64,000 nt of DNA from Bordetella petrii. Lineage in GTDB: Bacteria > Pseudomonadota > Gammaproteobacteria > Burkholderiales > Burkholderiaceae_B. The notes under the pieces are model-generated. The model was not told where the DNA came from, did not search any database, and saw nothing but the letters and a program-made list of their open reading frames with translations. Of the stretch, positions 1 through 7,433 are shown one piece after another. The stretch spans positions 2,170,001 to 2,234,000 of the forward strand of contig NC_010170.1 of the NCBI RefSeq assembly GCF_000067205.1. The letters run 5' to 3'. The translations under genes and the position numbers were made by a program. Every line of letters begins with the position of its first letter. Within the stretch, counting starts at the first letter, position 1.

Positions 1-147
1 CTGGCGGCCGTGCTCGACCGCATGGAACCCGACGCCATGGCGATACTGTGGCACACGCCGCTCGGGTGGGCGGTGCTCGCCGTCGTGGCCGGGCTGGAAA
101 CGGCCGGGGTGCTGCTGATCCGGCGCATTGTCGACATCGACATCTGA
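1..147 (+). CDS. tadB: TadB-like Flp pilus assembly protein, 3' end only
   Basis: The window opens inside a reading frame that ends at a TGA at 145-147, leaving about 48 residues. The tail is hydrophobic and ends in a short basic-acidic stretch (LLIRRIVDIDI). Together with the TadC-like gene starting 8 bp downstream, this is what the C-terminus of TadB looks like: an inner-membrane type II secretion F-domain protein of the tight-adherence (Flp pilus) machine. The call rests mainly on the neighbour; the fragment alone is too short for a firm family assignment. Confidence 0.55.
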   Translation: MAAVLDRMEPDAMAILWHTPLGWAVLAVVAGLETAGVLLIRRIVDIDI

Positions 148-155
148 AGGCCGCC

Positions 156-1028
156 ATGTTGTCAGCACTTGCCATCACTCTGGCCGGCGCGGGCGGGGCC
201 GTGGCGGCCTGGCTGCTGCTGCGGCCGGCGCTGGCCGTGCGCATGCCACCCGATGCCTCGGCCCCCATGTCCTGGGGCTGGCGCCTGTGCTGGCCATGGC
301 TGTCCGCCGGAGCCGTGGTGTGCGGGCCATTGCTGTCCTGGCGCCTGCGCGACGCGCTGGCGCACAGGCTGGCCCAGACGGGCCTGCCGCCCGCGGTGAC
401 GGCCGCGCATGCCGCAGCCGCGGTGGCTGGCGCGGCGGCGTGCGGCGCATTCCTGGCCGGCGGGCTGGCATGGTGGCTGGGCACGGCTGTCGCGTGGCCT
501 GCCGCCGGACTGGCCGGGGCCTTGTTCATGGGCGGCTGGCCCGTCGCGTGGGCGAGCCGCCGCATCGGCCGGCGACGCCAGCGCATCGGACGCGAGCTGC
601 CGTTCGTGCTTGACATGATGACCCTGTGCATCGAATCAGGCCTGGGCCTGCATGGCGCGCTGCAGCAGGCCGCGCAGCATGGCCCGCCGGGGCCGTTGCG
701 GCAAGAGCTGCACCATGCACTGGCGGACATGCGCGCCGGCATGCCACGCGCCGCGGCCCTGAAGGCCTTGGCCGATCGCGCCGACAGCCCGGCCGTGCGC
801 AGCTGGATCGCCGCGCTGACCCAGGCCGACAGCCTGGGCATGAGCCTGGGCGCGGTATTGCGCGGGCATGCTGCGCAGTGCCGCACCGATCGCTTCCAGC
901 GCGCCGAAAAGCTGGCCATGGAAGCGCCCGTGAAGATGCTGCTGCCGCTGATCGGCTGCATATTCCCGTGCACCTTCATCGTGCTGGCCTTTCCCATCGC
1001 GGTGCAGTTATGGCAGGCGGCCCAATGA
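156..1028 (+). CDS. tadC: TadC-like type II secretion system F family protein
   Basis: A 290-residue inner-membrane protein. Hydrophobic segments lie near the N-terminus (about residues 1-22, 45-65 and 95-130) and at the extreme C-terminus (MLLPLIGCIFPCTFIVLAF). Between them is a cytosolic helical T2SF domain carrying ELPFVLDMMTLCIESGLGL and the APVKMLLPL motif typical of TadB/TadC proteins. TadC is thought to form the inner-membrane platform for Flp pilus assembly with TadB. The ATG at 156 was chosen because it gives the normal N-terminal membrane segment; upstream codons in frame read into tadB. The stop overlaps the next gene by 4 bp (ATGA), implying translational coupling. Confidence 0.8.
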   Translation: MLSALAITLAGAGGAVAAWLLLRPALAVRMPPDASAPMSWGWRLCWPWLSAGAVVCGPLLSWRLRDALAHRLAQTGLPPAVTAAHAAAAVAGAAACGAFLAGGLAWWLGTAVAWPAAGLAGALFMGGWPVAWASRRIGRRRQRIGRELPFVLDMMTLCIESGLGLHGALQQAAQHGPPGPLRQELHHALADMRAGMPRAAALKALADRADSPAVRSWIAALTQADSLGMSLGAVLRGHAAQCRTDRFQRAEKLAMEAPVKMLLPLIGCIFPCTFIVLAFPIAVQLWQAAQ

Positions 1029-1405
1029 ACGGCCGTCGCTGTCGCCGTCGCTGCGCGGCGCCTGGACGCATCCGCCTGGTGCGGGCGCAAGGCGCGCTGG
1101 GCCGGTTGCGTGGCTTGCTGTGCCGGGCGCGACCGCCCGGCCCGCGCACGGGGCTGTTGCTGTCGCCCTGCTGGGCGGTACACACCATAGGCATGCGCTA
1201 CGCCATCGATGTGGCATTCATCGATGCCCGCGGCCGCGTGCTGCGGCTGGCGCGCAAGGTGCCGCCCGGGCGGCTGGTGGCTTGCCGGGGCGCGGCCGCG
1301 GTCGTAGAGCTGGCGCCCGATGATGCCGATACCTGCCTGCGTCGCAGGCGGCGCGTGCAAGCGGCGCTTTGCCAGCTACGGGCAAGCCGCGGCCGGGTGG
1401 GCTAG
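1025..1405 (+). CDS. DUF192 family protein
   Basis: A 126-residue protein with a very basic N-terminus (about residues 1-40, many Arg) followed by the DUF192 core: a Trp-containing stretch (CWAVHTIGMRYAIDVAFID), a short beta-rich middle, and a C-terminal part that includes AAVVELAPDD. DUF192 proteins are small beta-rich domains of unknown function, and members often sit beside tad/pilus or secretion genes. The start overlaps the tadC stop by 4 bp, so it is probably the last gene of the tad operon. Its 3' end overlaps the convergent methyltransferase gene by 4 bp. No signal peptide is obvious. Function is unknown. Confidence 0.7.
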   Translation: MNGRRCRRRCAAPGRIRLVRAQGALGRLRGLLCRARPPGPRTGLLLSPCWAVHTIGMRYAIDVAFIDARGRVLRLARKVPPGRLVACRGAAAVVELAPDDADTCLRRRRRVQAALCQLRASRGRVG

Positions 1406-2247
1406 GGTTGCGGGGTACCGGCTGCCGGCACGAAAAAACGCTCGCGTAGCGCTTGCAGCCCGATACGCTCCAGTATCTCGTTCAAGCGCTCGGCGGGCTT
1501 GCGGCGGGGCAGATTCTTGTACTGGGCGATGATCAGTTCGTTCTTCATCGAGTGTTCCCAGCCCACCAGTTCGGTCACGCTGACCTGGTAGCCGTGCGCT
1601 TCCAGCTGCAGGCAGCGCAGCACGTTGGTGATCTGGCTGCCGAATTCCCGCGTATGCAAGGGGTGGCGCCATATCTCGGCCAGCGGATCGGCCAGCGCGC
1701 GCGCCTTGTTCTGCCGCAACACAGCGGCCACTTCGGCCTGGCAACAGGGCACTACCACGATGTACTTGGCCCGTTTTTCCAGCGCGAAGCGGATCGCGTC
1801 GTCGGTGGCGGTATTGCAGGCATGCAGCGCCGTTACGACATCAACCCGCTCAGGCAGGCTGGCCGAAGTAATCGACTCGGCCACCGACAGGTTCAGGAAC
1901 GACATGCCGGCAAAACCCAGGCGCGCCGCCAGTGCCTGTGACGAGGCCACCAGTTCGGGGCGGGTCTCGATGCCGTACACGTGCGACTGGTCTTGCAGGG
2001 CCTTGAAGTACAAGTCGTACAGGATGAACCCCAGGTACGACTTGCCCGCGCCGTGATCCACCAGCGTGACGGCGCCTTTCCCGGCTTTAACATCTTGCAG
2101 CAGCGGCTCGATGAACTGGAACAGGTGGTATACCTGCTTGAGCTTGCGGCGGCTGTCCTGGTTGAGCTTGCCGTCGCGCGTCAGGATGTGCAGTTCCTTC
2201 AACAGTTCGACGGATTGGCCGGGGCGGATTTCGGGGGCAGGGGACAT
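1402..2247 (-). CDS. class I SAM-dependent methyltransferase (Methyltransf_32-like)
   Basis: About 281 residues from the ATG at 2247; an in-frame ATG at 2268 would add 7 residues, and neither has a clear ribosome binding site. The SAM-binding motif I region reads VDHGAGKSYLGFIL, followed by an acidic post-I position (YGIETRP). Then come a motif with ALHACNTATDDA and a PCCQAE segment. This pattern resembles the Methyltransf_32 group of putative RNA or protein methyltransferases. The substrate cannot be told from sequence. The C-terminal third is basic (NLPRRKPAERLNEIL), compatible with nucleic-acid binding. It is convergent with the tad/DUF192 operon and tandem with the DUF2239 gene upstream, 114 bp away. 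Confidence 0.7.
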   Translation of the reverse strand: MSPAPEIRPGQSVELLKELHILTRDGKLNQDSRRKLKQVYHLFQFIEPLLQDVKAGKGAVTLVDHGAGKSYLGFILYDLYFKALQDQSHVYGIETRPELVASSQALAARLGFAGMSFLNLSVAESITSASLPERVDVVTALHACNTATDDAIRFALEKRAKYIVVVPCCQAEVAAVLRQNKARALADPLAEIWRHPLHTREFGSQITNVLRCLQLEAHGYQVSVTELVGWEHSMKNELIIAQYKNLPRRKPAERLNEILERIGLQALRERFFVPAAGTPQP

Positions 2248-2361
2248 CGGTGGCGGCGGGCCGCGCATGCGCGGCGCAAGCCAGAAGAAAGCGGAAAGCC
2301 TCAGATTTTACTGAAACCCATCTTTACCGAAACCCAGAGAGGCCGCCGCGGCCGTCATTGC

Positions 2362-2976
2362 TTATGCAGTTCGACCCGCGTCTGTGTCAAATGCCAGGCG
2401 CAAGGCATGGTTGCGCACGTCCAGGGGCCAGTTGGCCACGTGGTGCGCGAATCGCGGGGCATCGTCGGTGAACAAGGCCCGGGCCGCCTCTTCGAATCCG
2501 GGTAAATCGCCCGCAATGGACGACATGAACCGGTAGGCCGCTTCCTGGCGCTCGCGCCGCCGGCTTGCGCCCGTGTCGTTGTGGCGGGCTTCTTCGACCA
2601 GCTTGCGTAATGCCACGGACGCGCCGCCGGGCTGCCTGGCCAGCCATTCCCAGTGGCGCGGCAGCAGGGTTACCTCGCGCGATACAACTCCCAACCGGGG
2701 GCGCCCGCGCCCGCGAGGCGATGCTGCGTCGGCCTCGGCAGCATTTGCCGGGCTTTGGGGCGGCGCCAGGCGACCCATGATTTCCGCCTCGGAGCCGCGC
2801 AAGTCCACGTCAATCAATTGCCCGGTGGCGTCGCTGTAGATCAGGACGGGGCCTGCGGCATGGTTGTCGTGCGCCCGCCGCACAGCCAGGGCAACCTGGG
2901 GCAATTCGCCCGACGCGATGAGGCGATGGCCATCGAAGGCGGTGCACATGGGCGGGGCAGTGGTGGTGTTCTCCAT
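2362..2976 (-). CDS. DUF2239 family protein
   Basis: A 204-residue soluble protein that matches the DUF2239 family as I know it: an N-terminal beta-rich part (FDGHRLIASGELPQVALAVR), a RGRGRPRLGVVSREVTLLPRHWEWL centre, and a helical C-terminus with RRRERQEAAYRFMSS. The central Gly-Arg-Pro-Arg run resembles an AT-hook-like segment, and the following motif is the family hallmark. A strong ribosome binding site (AAGGAGG) precedes the ATG at 2976. The family is of unknown function. Two palindromes lie 30-75 bp upstream (3008-3048) and are plausible operator sites for this gene. It is divergent from guaB. Confidence 0.75.
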   Translation of the reverse strand: MENTTTAPPMCTAFDGHRLIASGELPQVALAVRRAHDNHAAGPVLIYSDATGQLIDVDLRGSEAEIMGRLAPPQSPANAAEADAASPRGRGRPRLGVVSREVTLLPRHWEWLARQPGGASVALRKLVEEARHNDTGASRRRERQEAAYRFMSSIAGDLPGFEEAARALFTDDAPRFAHHVANWPLDVRNHALRLAFDTDAGRTA

Positions 2977-3007
2977 AGAGCCTCCTTCTGCTTGGATGTT
3001 CGTATTA

Positions 3008-3048
3008 TTTACCGGGTAAAAATTAAGATCAATATTACCCGGGTTAAA
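3008..3048. promoter_or_regulatory. paired palindromes, putative operator between DUF2239 gene and guaB
   Basis: TTTACCGGGTAAA (3008-3020) is a 13-bp palindrome around a single central base. TTACCCGGGTTAA (3035-3047) is a near-palindrome around ACCCGGGT. Their centres are about 26-27 bp apart, near 2.5 helical turns. The surrounding DNA is markedly AT-rich for this genome. Two related dyads directly upstream of a gene fit a repressor operator of TetR or similar type, most likely acting on the DUF2239 gene. No regulator gene is adjacent, so the cognate factor is unknown. Confidence 0.45.
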
Positions 3049-3075
3049 TTTTGCAACCAGAATTTGGCGCCCCGC

Positions 3076-3118
3076 CTAGGTAGAAACACCTAGTAAAACG
3101 CCGCCAACCGCGTATAAT
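3076..3118 (+). promoter_or_regulatory. guaB promoter with inverted repeat over the -35 area
   Basis: A consensus TATAAT lies at 3113-3118, 24 bp before the guaB ATG. No good TTGACA is visible at the matching distance. Instead a perfect 6-bp dyad, CTAGGT (3076-3081) and ACCTAG (3088-3093) with a 6-bp spacer, covers the -35 zone. This suggests an operator or activator site that compensates for or blocks a weak -35. The factor is not identifiable. Confidence 0.5.
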
Positions 3119-3142
3119 CTTGCTTTGCGCCCGGAGTTCCCC

Positions 3143-4603
3143 ATGCGTCTCGTACAAAAAGCGCTCACCTTCGACGATGTGTTGTTGGTGCCTGCGTACT
3201 CCGAGGTGTTGCCGCGCGACACCTCGCTGGTCACCCGCCTTACCCGCAACATCACCCTCAATATCCCGCTTGTGTCCGCCGCCATGGACACCGTCACCGA
3301 GTCGCGCCTGGCCATCGCCATGGCCCAAGAGGGTGGCATCGGGATCATCCACAAGAACCTCTCCGCCGACGAGCAAGCCAAGGAAGTGGCCCGCGTCAAG
3401 CGCCACGAATTCGGCATCGTCATCGACCCGGTTACCGTCACGCCCGACATGAAAGTGCGCGATGCCATCGCGCTGCAGCGGCAGCATGGCATTTCGGGCC
3501 TGCCGGTAGTGGAAGGCAAGAAGCTGGTGGGCATTGTCACCAACCGCGACCTGCGCTTCGAAGACCGCCTGGACCAGCCCCTGCGCAACATCATGACGCC
3601 GCAGGAACGCCTGGTCACCATGCAGGAAGGCGCCACGCTGGACGAAGCCCAGGCGCTGATGCACAAGCACCGCCTCGAGCGCGTGCTGATCGTCAACAAC
3701 GCCTTCGAGCTGCGCGGCCTGGCTACCGTCAAAGACATCGTCAAGAACACCGAGCACCCGGTTGCCAACAAAGACGCCCAGGGCCAGTTGCGCGTAGGCG
3801 CGGCGGTGGGCGTGGGCGCCGGCACCGAAGAGCGCGTCGAGAAACTCGCGGCCGCGGGCGTTGACGTCATCATCGTCGACACCGCGCATGGCCATTCGGC
3901 CGGCGTGCTGGAACGCGTGCGCTGGGTCAAGCAGAACTATCCCAAGGTCGAAGTCATTGGCGGCAACATCGCCACCGCAGCTGCCGCACGCGCCCTGGTC
4001 GAGCATGGCGCCGACGGCGTCAAGGTGGGCATTGGCCCCGGCTCCATCTGCACCACCCGCATCGTGGCTGGCGTGGGCGTGCCGCAAATTACCGCCATCG
4101 CCGACGTGGCCAAGGCGCTGGAAGGCACCGGCGTGCCGCTGATCGCCGACGGCGGCATCCGCTATTCGGGCGACATCGCCAAGGCCCTGTCGGCCGGCGC
4201 CTTTGCCTGCATGATGGGCGGCATGTTCGCCGGCACCGAGGAAGCCCCCGGCGAAGTCGTGCTGTTCCAGGGGCGCTCGTACAAGTCGTATCGCGGCATG
4301 GGCAGCCTGGGCGCCATGTCCGACGGTTCGGCCGACCGCTACTTCCAGGATCCCGCCAACAACGCCGACAAGCTGGTGCCCGAAGGCATCGAAGGCCGCG
4401 TGCCGTACAAGGGCAGCGTGCTGGCCATCATTTACCAGCTGGTGGGCGGCATCCGGGCCTCCATGGGCTATTGCGGCTGCGCCACCATCGACGACATGCG
4501 CACCAAAACGCAGTTCGTCGAGATCACATCGGCGGGGGTGCGGGAATCCCATGTGCACGACGTGCAGATCACCAAGGAAGCCCCCAACTACCGCGCCGAC
4601 TGA
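3143..4603 (+). CDS. guaB: inosine-5'-monophosphate dehydrogenase
   Basis: Oxidises IMP to XMP with NAD+, the first committed step of GMP synthesis in the cytosol. The protein is 486 residues, the usual length. The TIM barrel is interrupted by a CBS pair at about residues 93-205. The catalytic loop GPGSICTTR puts the active-site cysteine at about residue 303. The phosphate-binding GGIRYSGD segment and the C-terminal flap with YRGMGSLGAM are present. I chose the ATG at 3143 because MRLVQKALTFDDV is the normal N-terminus; an upstream in-frame start lies inside the promoter region. It is followed by guaA, with a hairpin between them. Confidence 0.97.
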   Translation: MRLVQKALTFDDVLLVPAYSEVLPRDTSLVTRLTRNITLNIPLVSAAMDTVTESRLAIAMAQEGGIGIIHKNLSADEQAKEVARVKRHEFGIVIDPVTVTPDMKVRDAIALQRQHGISGLPVVEGKKLVGIVTNRDLRFEDRLDQPLRNIMTPQERLVTMQEGATLDEAQALMHKHRLERVLIVNNAFELRGLATVKDIVKNTEHPVANKDAQGQLRVGAAVGVGAGTEERVEKLAAAGVDVIIVDTAHGHSAGVLERVRWVKQNYPKVEVIGGNIATAAAARALVEHGADGVKVGIGPGSICTTRIVAGVGVPQITAIADVAKALEGTGVPLIADGGIRYSGDIAKALSAGAFACMMGGMFAGTEEAPGEVVLFQGRSYKSYRGMGSLGAMSDGSADRYFQDPANNADKLVPEGIEGRVPYKGSVLAIIYQLVGGIRASMGYCGCATIDDMRTKTQFVEITSAGVRESHVHDVQITKEAPNYRAD

Positions 4604-4635
4604 TCCGGCACCGGCTGAGTACAATGCAATCCATC

Positions 4636-4680
4636 GCGCACCGGCAGAACCCCGCGGTTCTGGCCGGTGCGCTTTTATTT
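4636..4680 (+). terminator. guaB terminator or guaB-guaA attenuator
   Basis: A long hairpin: GCGCACCGGC (4636-4645) pairs with GCCGGTGCGC (4663-4672), and an inner AGAACC/GGTTCT pair leaves a 4-base loop. It is followed by TTTTATTT. It begins about 30 bp after the guaB stop and ends 20 bp before the guaA ATG, so it could limit or attenuate read-through into guaA. Confidence 0.75.
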
Positions 4681-4699
4681 CCAAACCGGCAGAGTCTTC

Positions 4700-6295
4700 A
4701 TGCACCACCAGCGCATTCTCATTCTTGACTACGGTTCGCAAGTTACCCAACTGATCGCCCGCCGCGTGCGCGAAGCCGGCGTGTATTCCGAGATCCATCC
4801 CGGCGACGTCGATGATGCCTTCGTGCGCGACCAGGCAGGGCAGGGGCTCAAGGGCATCATTCTGTCGGGCAGCCATGCGTCGGCCTATGCGGAAGATTCG
4901 CTGCGCGTGCCGGCCGCCGTGTTCGAACTGGGCGTGCCGGTGCTGGGCATTTGCTACGGCATGCAGTCGATGGCTCAGCAACTGGGCGGCACGGTAAGCT
5001 TTTCCGATCATCGCGAATTCGGCTATGCCGAGGTGCGCGCCCATGGCCATACCCGGCTGCTGGACGGCCTGGCCGACTTCACCACGCCCGAAGGCCACGG
5101 CATGCTGAAGGTGTGGATGAGCCACGGCGACAAGGTCACCGCGCTGCCGCCCGGCTTCAAGGTCATGGCCTCGACCCCGTCGTGCCCCATCGCCGGCATG
5201 GCCGACGAAACCCGCAATTTCTACGCGGTGCAATTCCACCCCGAAGTCACGCACACCGTGCAGGGCAAAGCCATGCTGGCCCGCTTCGTCAACGAGATCT
5301 GCGGCTGCCAGGGCGACTGGAACATGCCCGACTACGTGTCTGAAGCCGTGGCGCGCATTCGCGAACAGGTCGGCAGCGACGAAGTCATCCTGGGCCTGTC
5401 GGGCGGCGTGGACTCGTCCGTGGCCGCGGCCCTGATCCACAAGGCCATAGGCGACCAGCTGACCTGCGTGTTCGTCGACCATGGCCTGCTGCGCCTGGAC
5501 GAAGGCAAGCAGGTAATGCAGACGTTCGCCGAGAACATGGGCGTGAAGATCATCCATGTCGACGCCACCGAACAGTTCATGGGCAAGCTGGCCGGCCAGG
5601 CCGACCCCGAAGCCAAGCGCAAGATCATCGGCCGCGAGTTCGTCGAGGTATTCCAGGCCGAAGCCGGCAAGCTGAAAAGCGCCAAGTGGCTGGCCCAGGG
5701 CACCATCTACCCCGATGTCATCGAATCGGCCGGCGCCAAGACCGGCAAGGCCACGTCGATCAAGTCGCACCATAACGTGGGCGGCCTGCCCGACACGCTG
5801 AACCTGCAACTGCTGGAACCCCTGCGCGAACTGTTCAAGGACGAAGTGCGCGAGCTGGGTGTGGCCCTGGGCCTGCCGCCGCAGATGGTGTATCGCCATC
5901 CGTTCCCCGGCCCCGGCCTGGGTGTGCGCATCCTGGGCGAGGTCAAGCAGGAATTCGCCGACCTGCTGCGCCGCGCCGATGCCATTTTCATCGACGAACT
6001 GCGCAGCACCATCGACGAAACCAGCGGCAAGAGCTGGTACGACCTGACCTCGCAGGCCTTCGCCGTGTTCCTGCCGGTAAAGTCAGTTGGCGTGATGGGC
6101 GATGGCCGCACGTATGAATACGTGGTGGCCCTGCGCGCGGTGCAGACCTTCGATTTCATGACCGCCGACTGGGCGCCGCTGCCGCATGCGCTGCTGGCCC
6201 GCGTATCGTCGCGCATCATCAACGAAGTGCGTGGCATCAATCGCGTGGTGTACGACGTGTCGAGCAAGCCGCCGGCGACGATTGAGTGGGAGTGA
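4700..6295 (+). CDS. guaA: GMP synthase (glutamine-hydrolysing)
   Basis: Converts XMP to GMP using ATP and glutamine, completing the pathway begun by guaB. The 531-residue protein has an N-terminal class I amidotransferase domain with the nucleophile in VLGICYGMQ (Cys85) and the His/Glu pair in QFHPEVTH. Next is the ATP-pyrophosphatase P-loop LSGGVDSSV, then the XMP-binding/dimerisation C-terminus with [14 protein letters not shown] and ending in PATIEWE. The ATG at 4700 gives the canonical [14 protein letters not shown] start. Its 3' end is followed by a strong terminator. The guaA 3' end is a known integration hotspot for genomic islands, relevant to the accessory genes that follow. Confidence 0.97.
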
Positions 6296-6343
6296 TCCCG
6301 CGTCCGGCATAGACCGGCAATAAAGCGCATTAAAGCACTTATA

Positions 6344-6368
6344 AGCCCGCGTAACGGCGGGCTTTTTT
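6344..6368 (+). terminator. guaA rho-independent terminator
   Basis: AGCCCGC (6344-6350) pairs perfectly with GCGGGCT (6357-6363) around a 6-base loop, followed by an unbroken T run to 6368. It lies 49 bp after the guaA stop. Confidence 0.9.
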
Positions 6369-6419
6369 GTGTTCGTGTCTGGCGTTCATGGTATTTCCGG
6401 GCAGGGTGGTGAATGCGCC

Positions 6420-6479
6420 ATGTTGGCCGATACCAAGCCGAGGAACCTCAAGCCCAAGATCTTTACCTTCGGGGAGCTA
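6420..6479 (+). pseudogene. possible integrase N-terminal remnant beside guaA
   Basis: An ATG at 6420 opens a short frame beginning MLADTKPRNLKPK. That resembles the opening of P4-type tyrosine integrases (typically a T/D-rich start, then an R/K-A/N-KPK motif). The resemblance stops after about 13 residues, and by 6480 the DNA is already the 3' end of the converging membrane-protein gene. Position is the other argument: island integrases usually lie next to the target gene, and guaA is a recognised target. This is suggestive only; the match is short. Confidence 0.35.
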
Positions 6480-6902
6480 GATCGGCTTAACAAACGCCAA
6501 CACAGCTATGGTAAGCATCGCAATCACGATGCCAAGATCAGCGCCAGGAATTCTGCCCACAGCTGTTCCAGTCCGAATACAACGACGTATTCGGCCGGAA
6601 CGAACCCCATGTAATGCCGAGAGCGCGAGAACGAAAACCAGCTTGACCATCAACCATCGTGATGACAGCCATCCTGCACTGAGCGCCAGCGATAACCCGA
6701 AGATCCAGGTCAATAACAATGCAGGTGTGGTGACAAGGCGATCAAAACGCAGCAGCGCGGCCAGCATCCCTATTTGTTCTTGCGGTGGAGACTGCGAGAT
6801 GGCATTCACCATCCTTTCTTGCGCAAGCAAGCCACCTACCAGAAACACCACCGCTGTCACGTGCGCAGCCACCAAATAGGGATAGAGCACCATTACCATC
6901 AT
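6477..6902 (-). CDS. CopD/HemJ-like small integral membrane protein
   Basis: A 141-residue protein with four predicted membrane segments: about residues 5-25 (YLVAAHVTAVVFLVGGLL), 50-75 (LLLTWIFGLSLAL), 80-100 and 118-138. The first helix carries His in an AAHVTAVVFLVGG context, as in the CopD/HemJ superfamily. The gene starts at 6902, sharing one base with the stop of the DUF3817 gene (TGATG), so the two are a translationally coupled pair. Local GC is near 50 percent, well below the flanking genes, and suggests acquisition by transfer. The precise role (copper import, haem-related or other) cannot be told. Confidence 0.6.
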   Translation of the reverse strand: MMVMVLYPYLVAAHVTAVVFLVGGLLAQERMVNAISQSPPQEQIGMLAALLRFDRLVTTPALLLTWIFGLSLALSAGWLSSRWLMVKLVFVLALSALHGVRSGRIRRCIRTGTAVGRIPGADLGIVIAMLTIAVLAFVKPI

Positions 6903-7279
6903 CAGGCCTGCCCGATATCGTTGAATGCTCTAGCCCGTTCGCGTAGCCACCGGATATTCATATAGCCGCCGAATGGCAGGAACGCAACCGCGAACAATCG
7001 AAGCGTTTCCCGTTTATGCCAACCGCCGCCGGCTACGGTTTGTAGTGCAGTCCAAAGGTACGCTAAGAATGCGATTCCATGTATTGGCCCCAGTAGCTTC
7101 GAGCCATACGGCCAACCCCAAAAATGTCGGAGAGGCACCGCAAGGAACACTAGAAGGATCAGCGTTGTTGCCTCCACGATTGACACCTTCTCTAGGCGCT
7201 TCAGTTGTTTGTATTCAAAATTTCCGATACATGCATTTTGATCGAGCGAATTCTTTTTGGTTTGTACGCTTGTGGTCAT
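6902..7279 (-). CDS. DUF3817 family membrane protein
   Basis: A 125-residue protein. After a charged N-terminus (about residues 1-30), three hydrophobic segments follow: VEATTLILLVFLAVPL, GPIHGIAFLAYLWTAL and LFAVAFLPFGGYMNI. The GPIHG motif followed by a Lys/Arg-rich loop is characteristic of DUF3817 proteins, integral membrane proteins of unknown function. It is the first gene of a two-gene operon with the CopD-like gene and is divergent from the GlxA-type regulator, with a 154-bp shared upstream region. GC is low for the window, matching its partner. Confidence 0.7.
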   Translation of the reverse strand: MTTSVQTKKNSLDQNACIGNFEYKQLKRLEKVSIVEATTLILLVFLAVPLRHFWGWPYGSKLLGPIHGIAFLAYLWTALQTVAGGGWHKRETLRLFAVAFLPFGGYMNIRWLRERARAFNDIGQA

Positions 7280-7380
7280 GACTCATCCGCTGAGTGGGTC
7301 AATATGGCAGTGGCCAACCAGACCAGCGAGTTGCCTCTCGCCGGAAGCGCAAGTATGTAAACGTGTTCGAAGTTCGCCAA

Positions 7381-7417
7381 TTGGCTAGAATGACATTTAT
7401 CGAAGGATTCTAGCCAA
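7381..7417. promoter_or_regulatory. perfect 11-bp inverted repeat upstream of the GlxA-type regulator
   Basis: TTGGCTAGAAT (7381-7391) and ATTCTAGCCAA (7407-7417) are exact reverse complements separated by 15 bp. The dyad ends 16 bp before the regulator GTG start and lies between two divergent transcription units. There is no T run, so it is better read as an operator, possibly for autoregulation and control of the DUF3817/CopD-like pair, than as a terminator. Confidence 0.55.
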
Positions 7418-7433
7418 CCGGGGGAAGCGTTCA

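Noticed and set aside
3044..5899. Very long open frame on the minus strand across guaB and guaA
   Set aside because: It is the antisense shadow of two highly conserved genes in high-GC DNA; its predicted sequence is low-complexity (His/Ala/Gly-rich), with no family resemblance.
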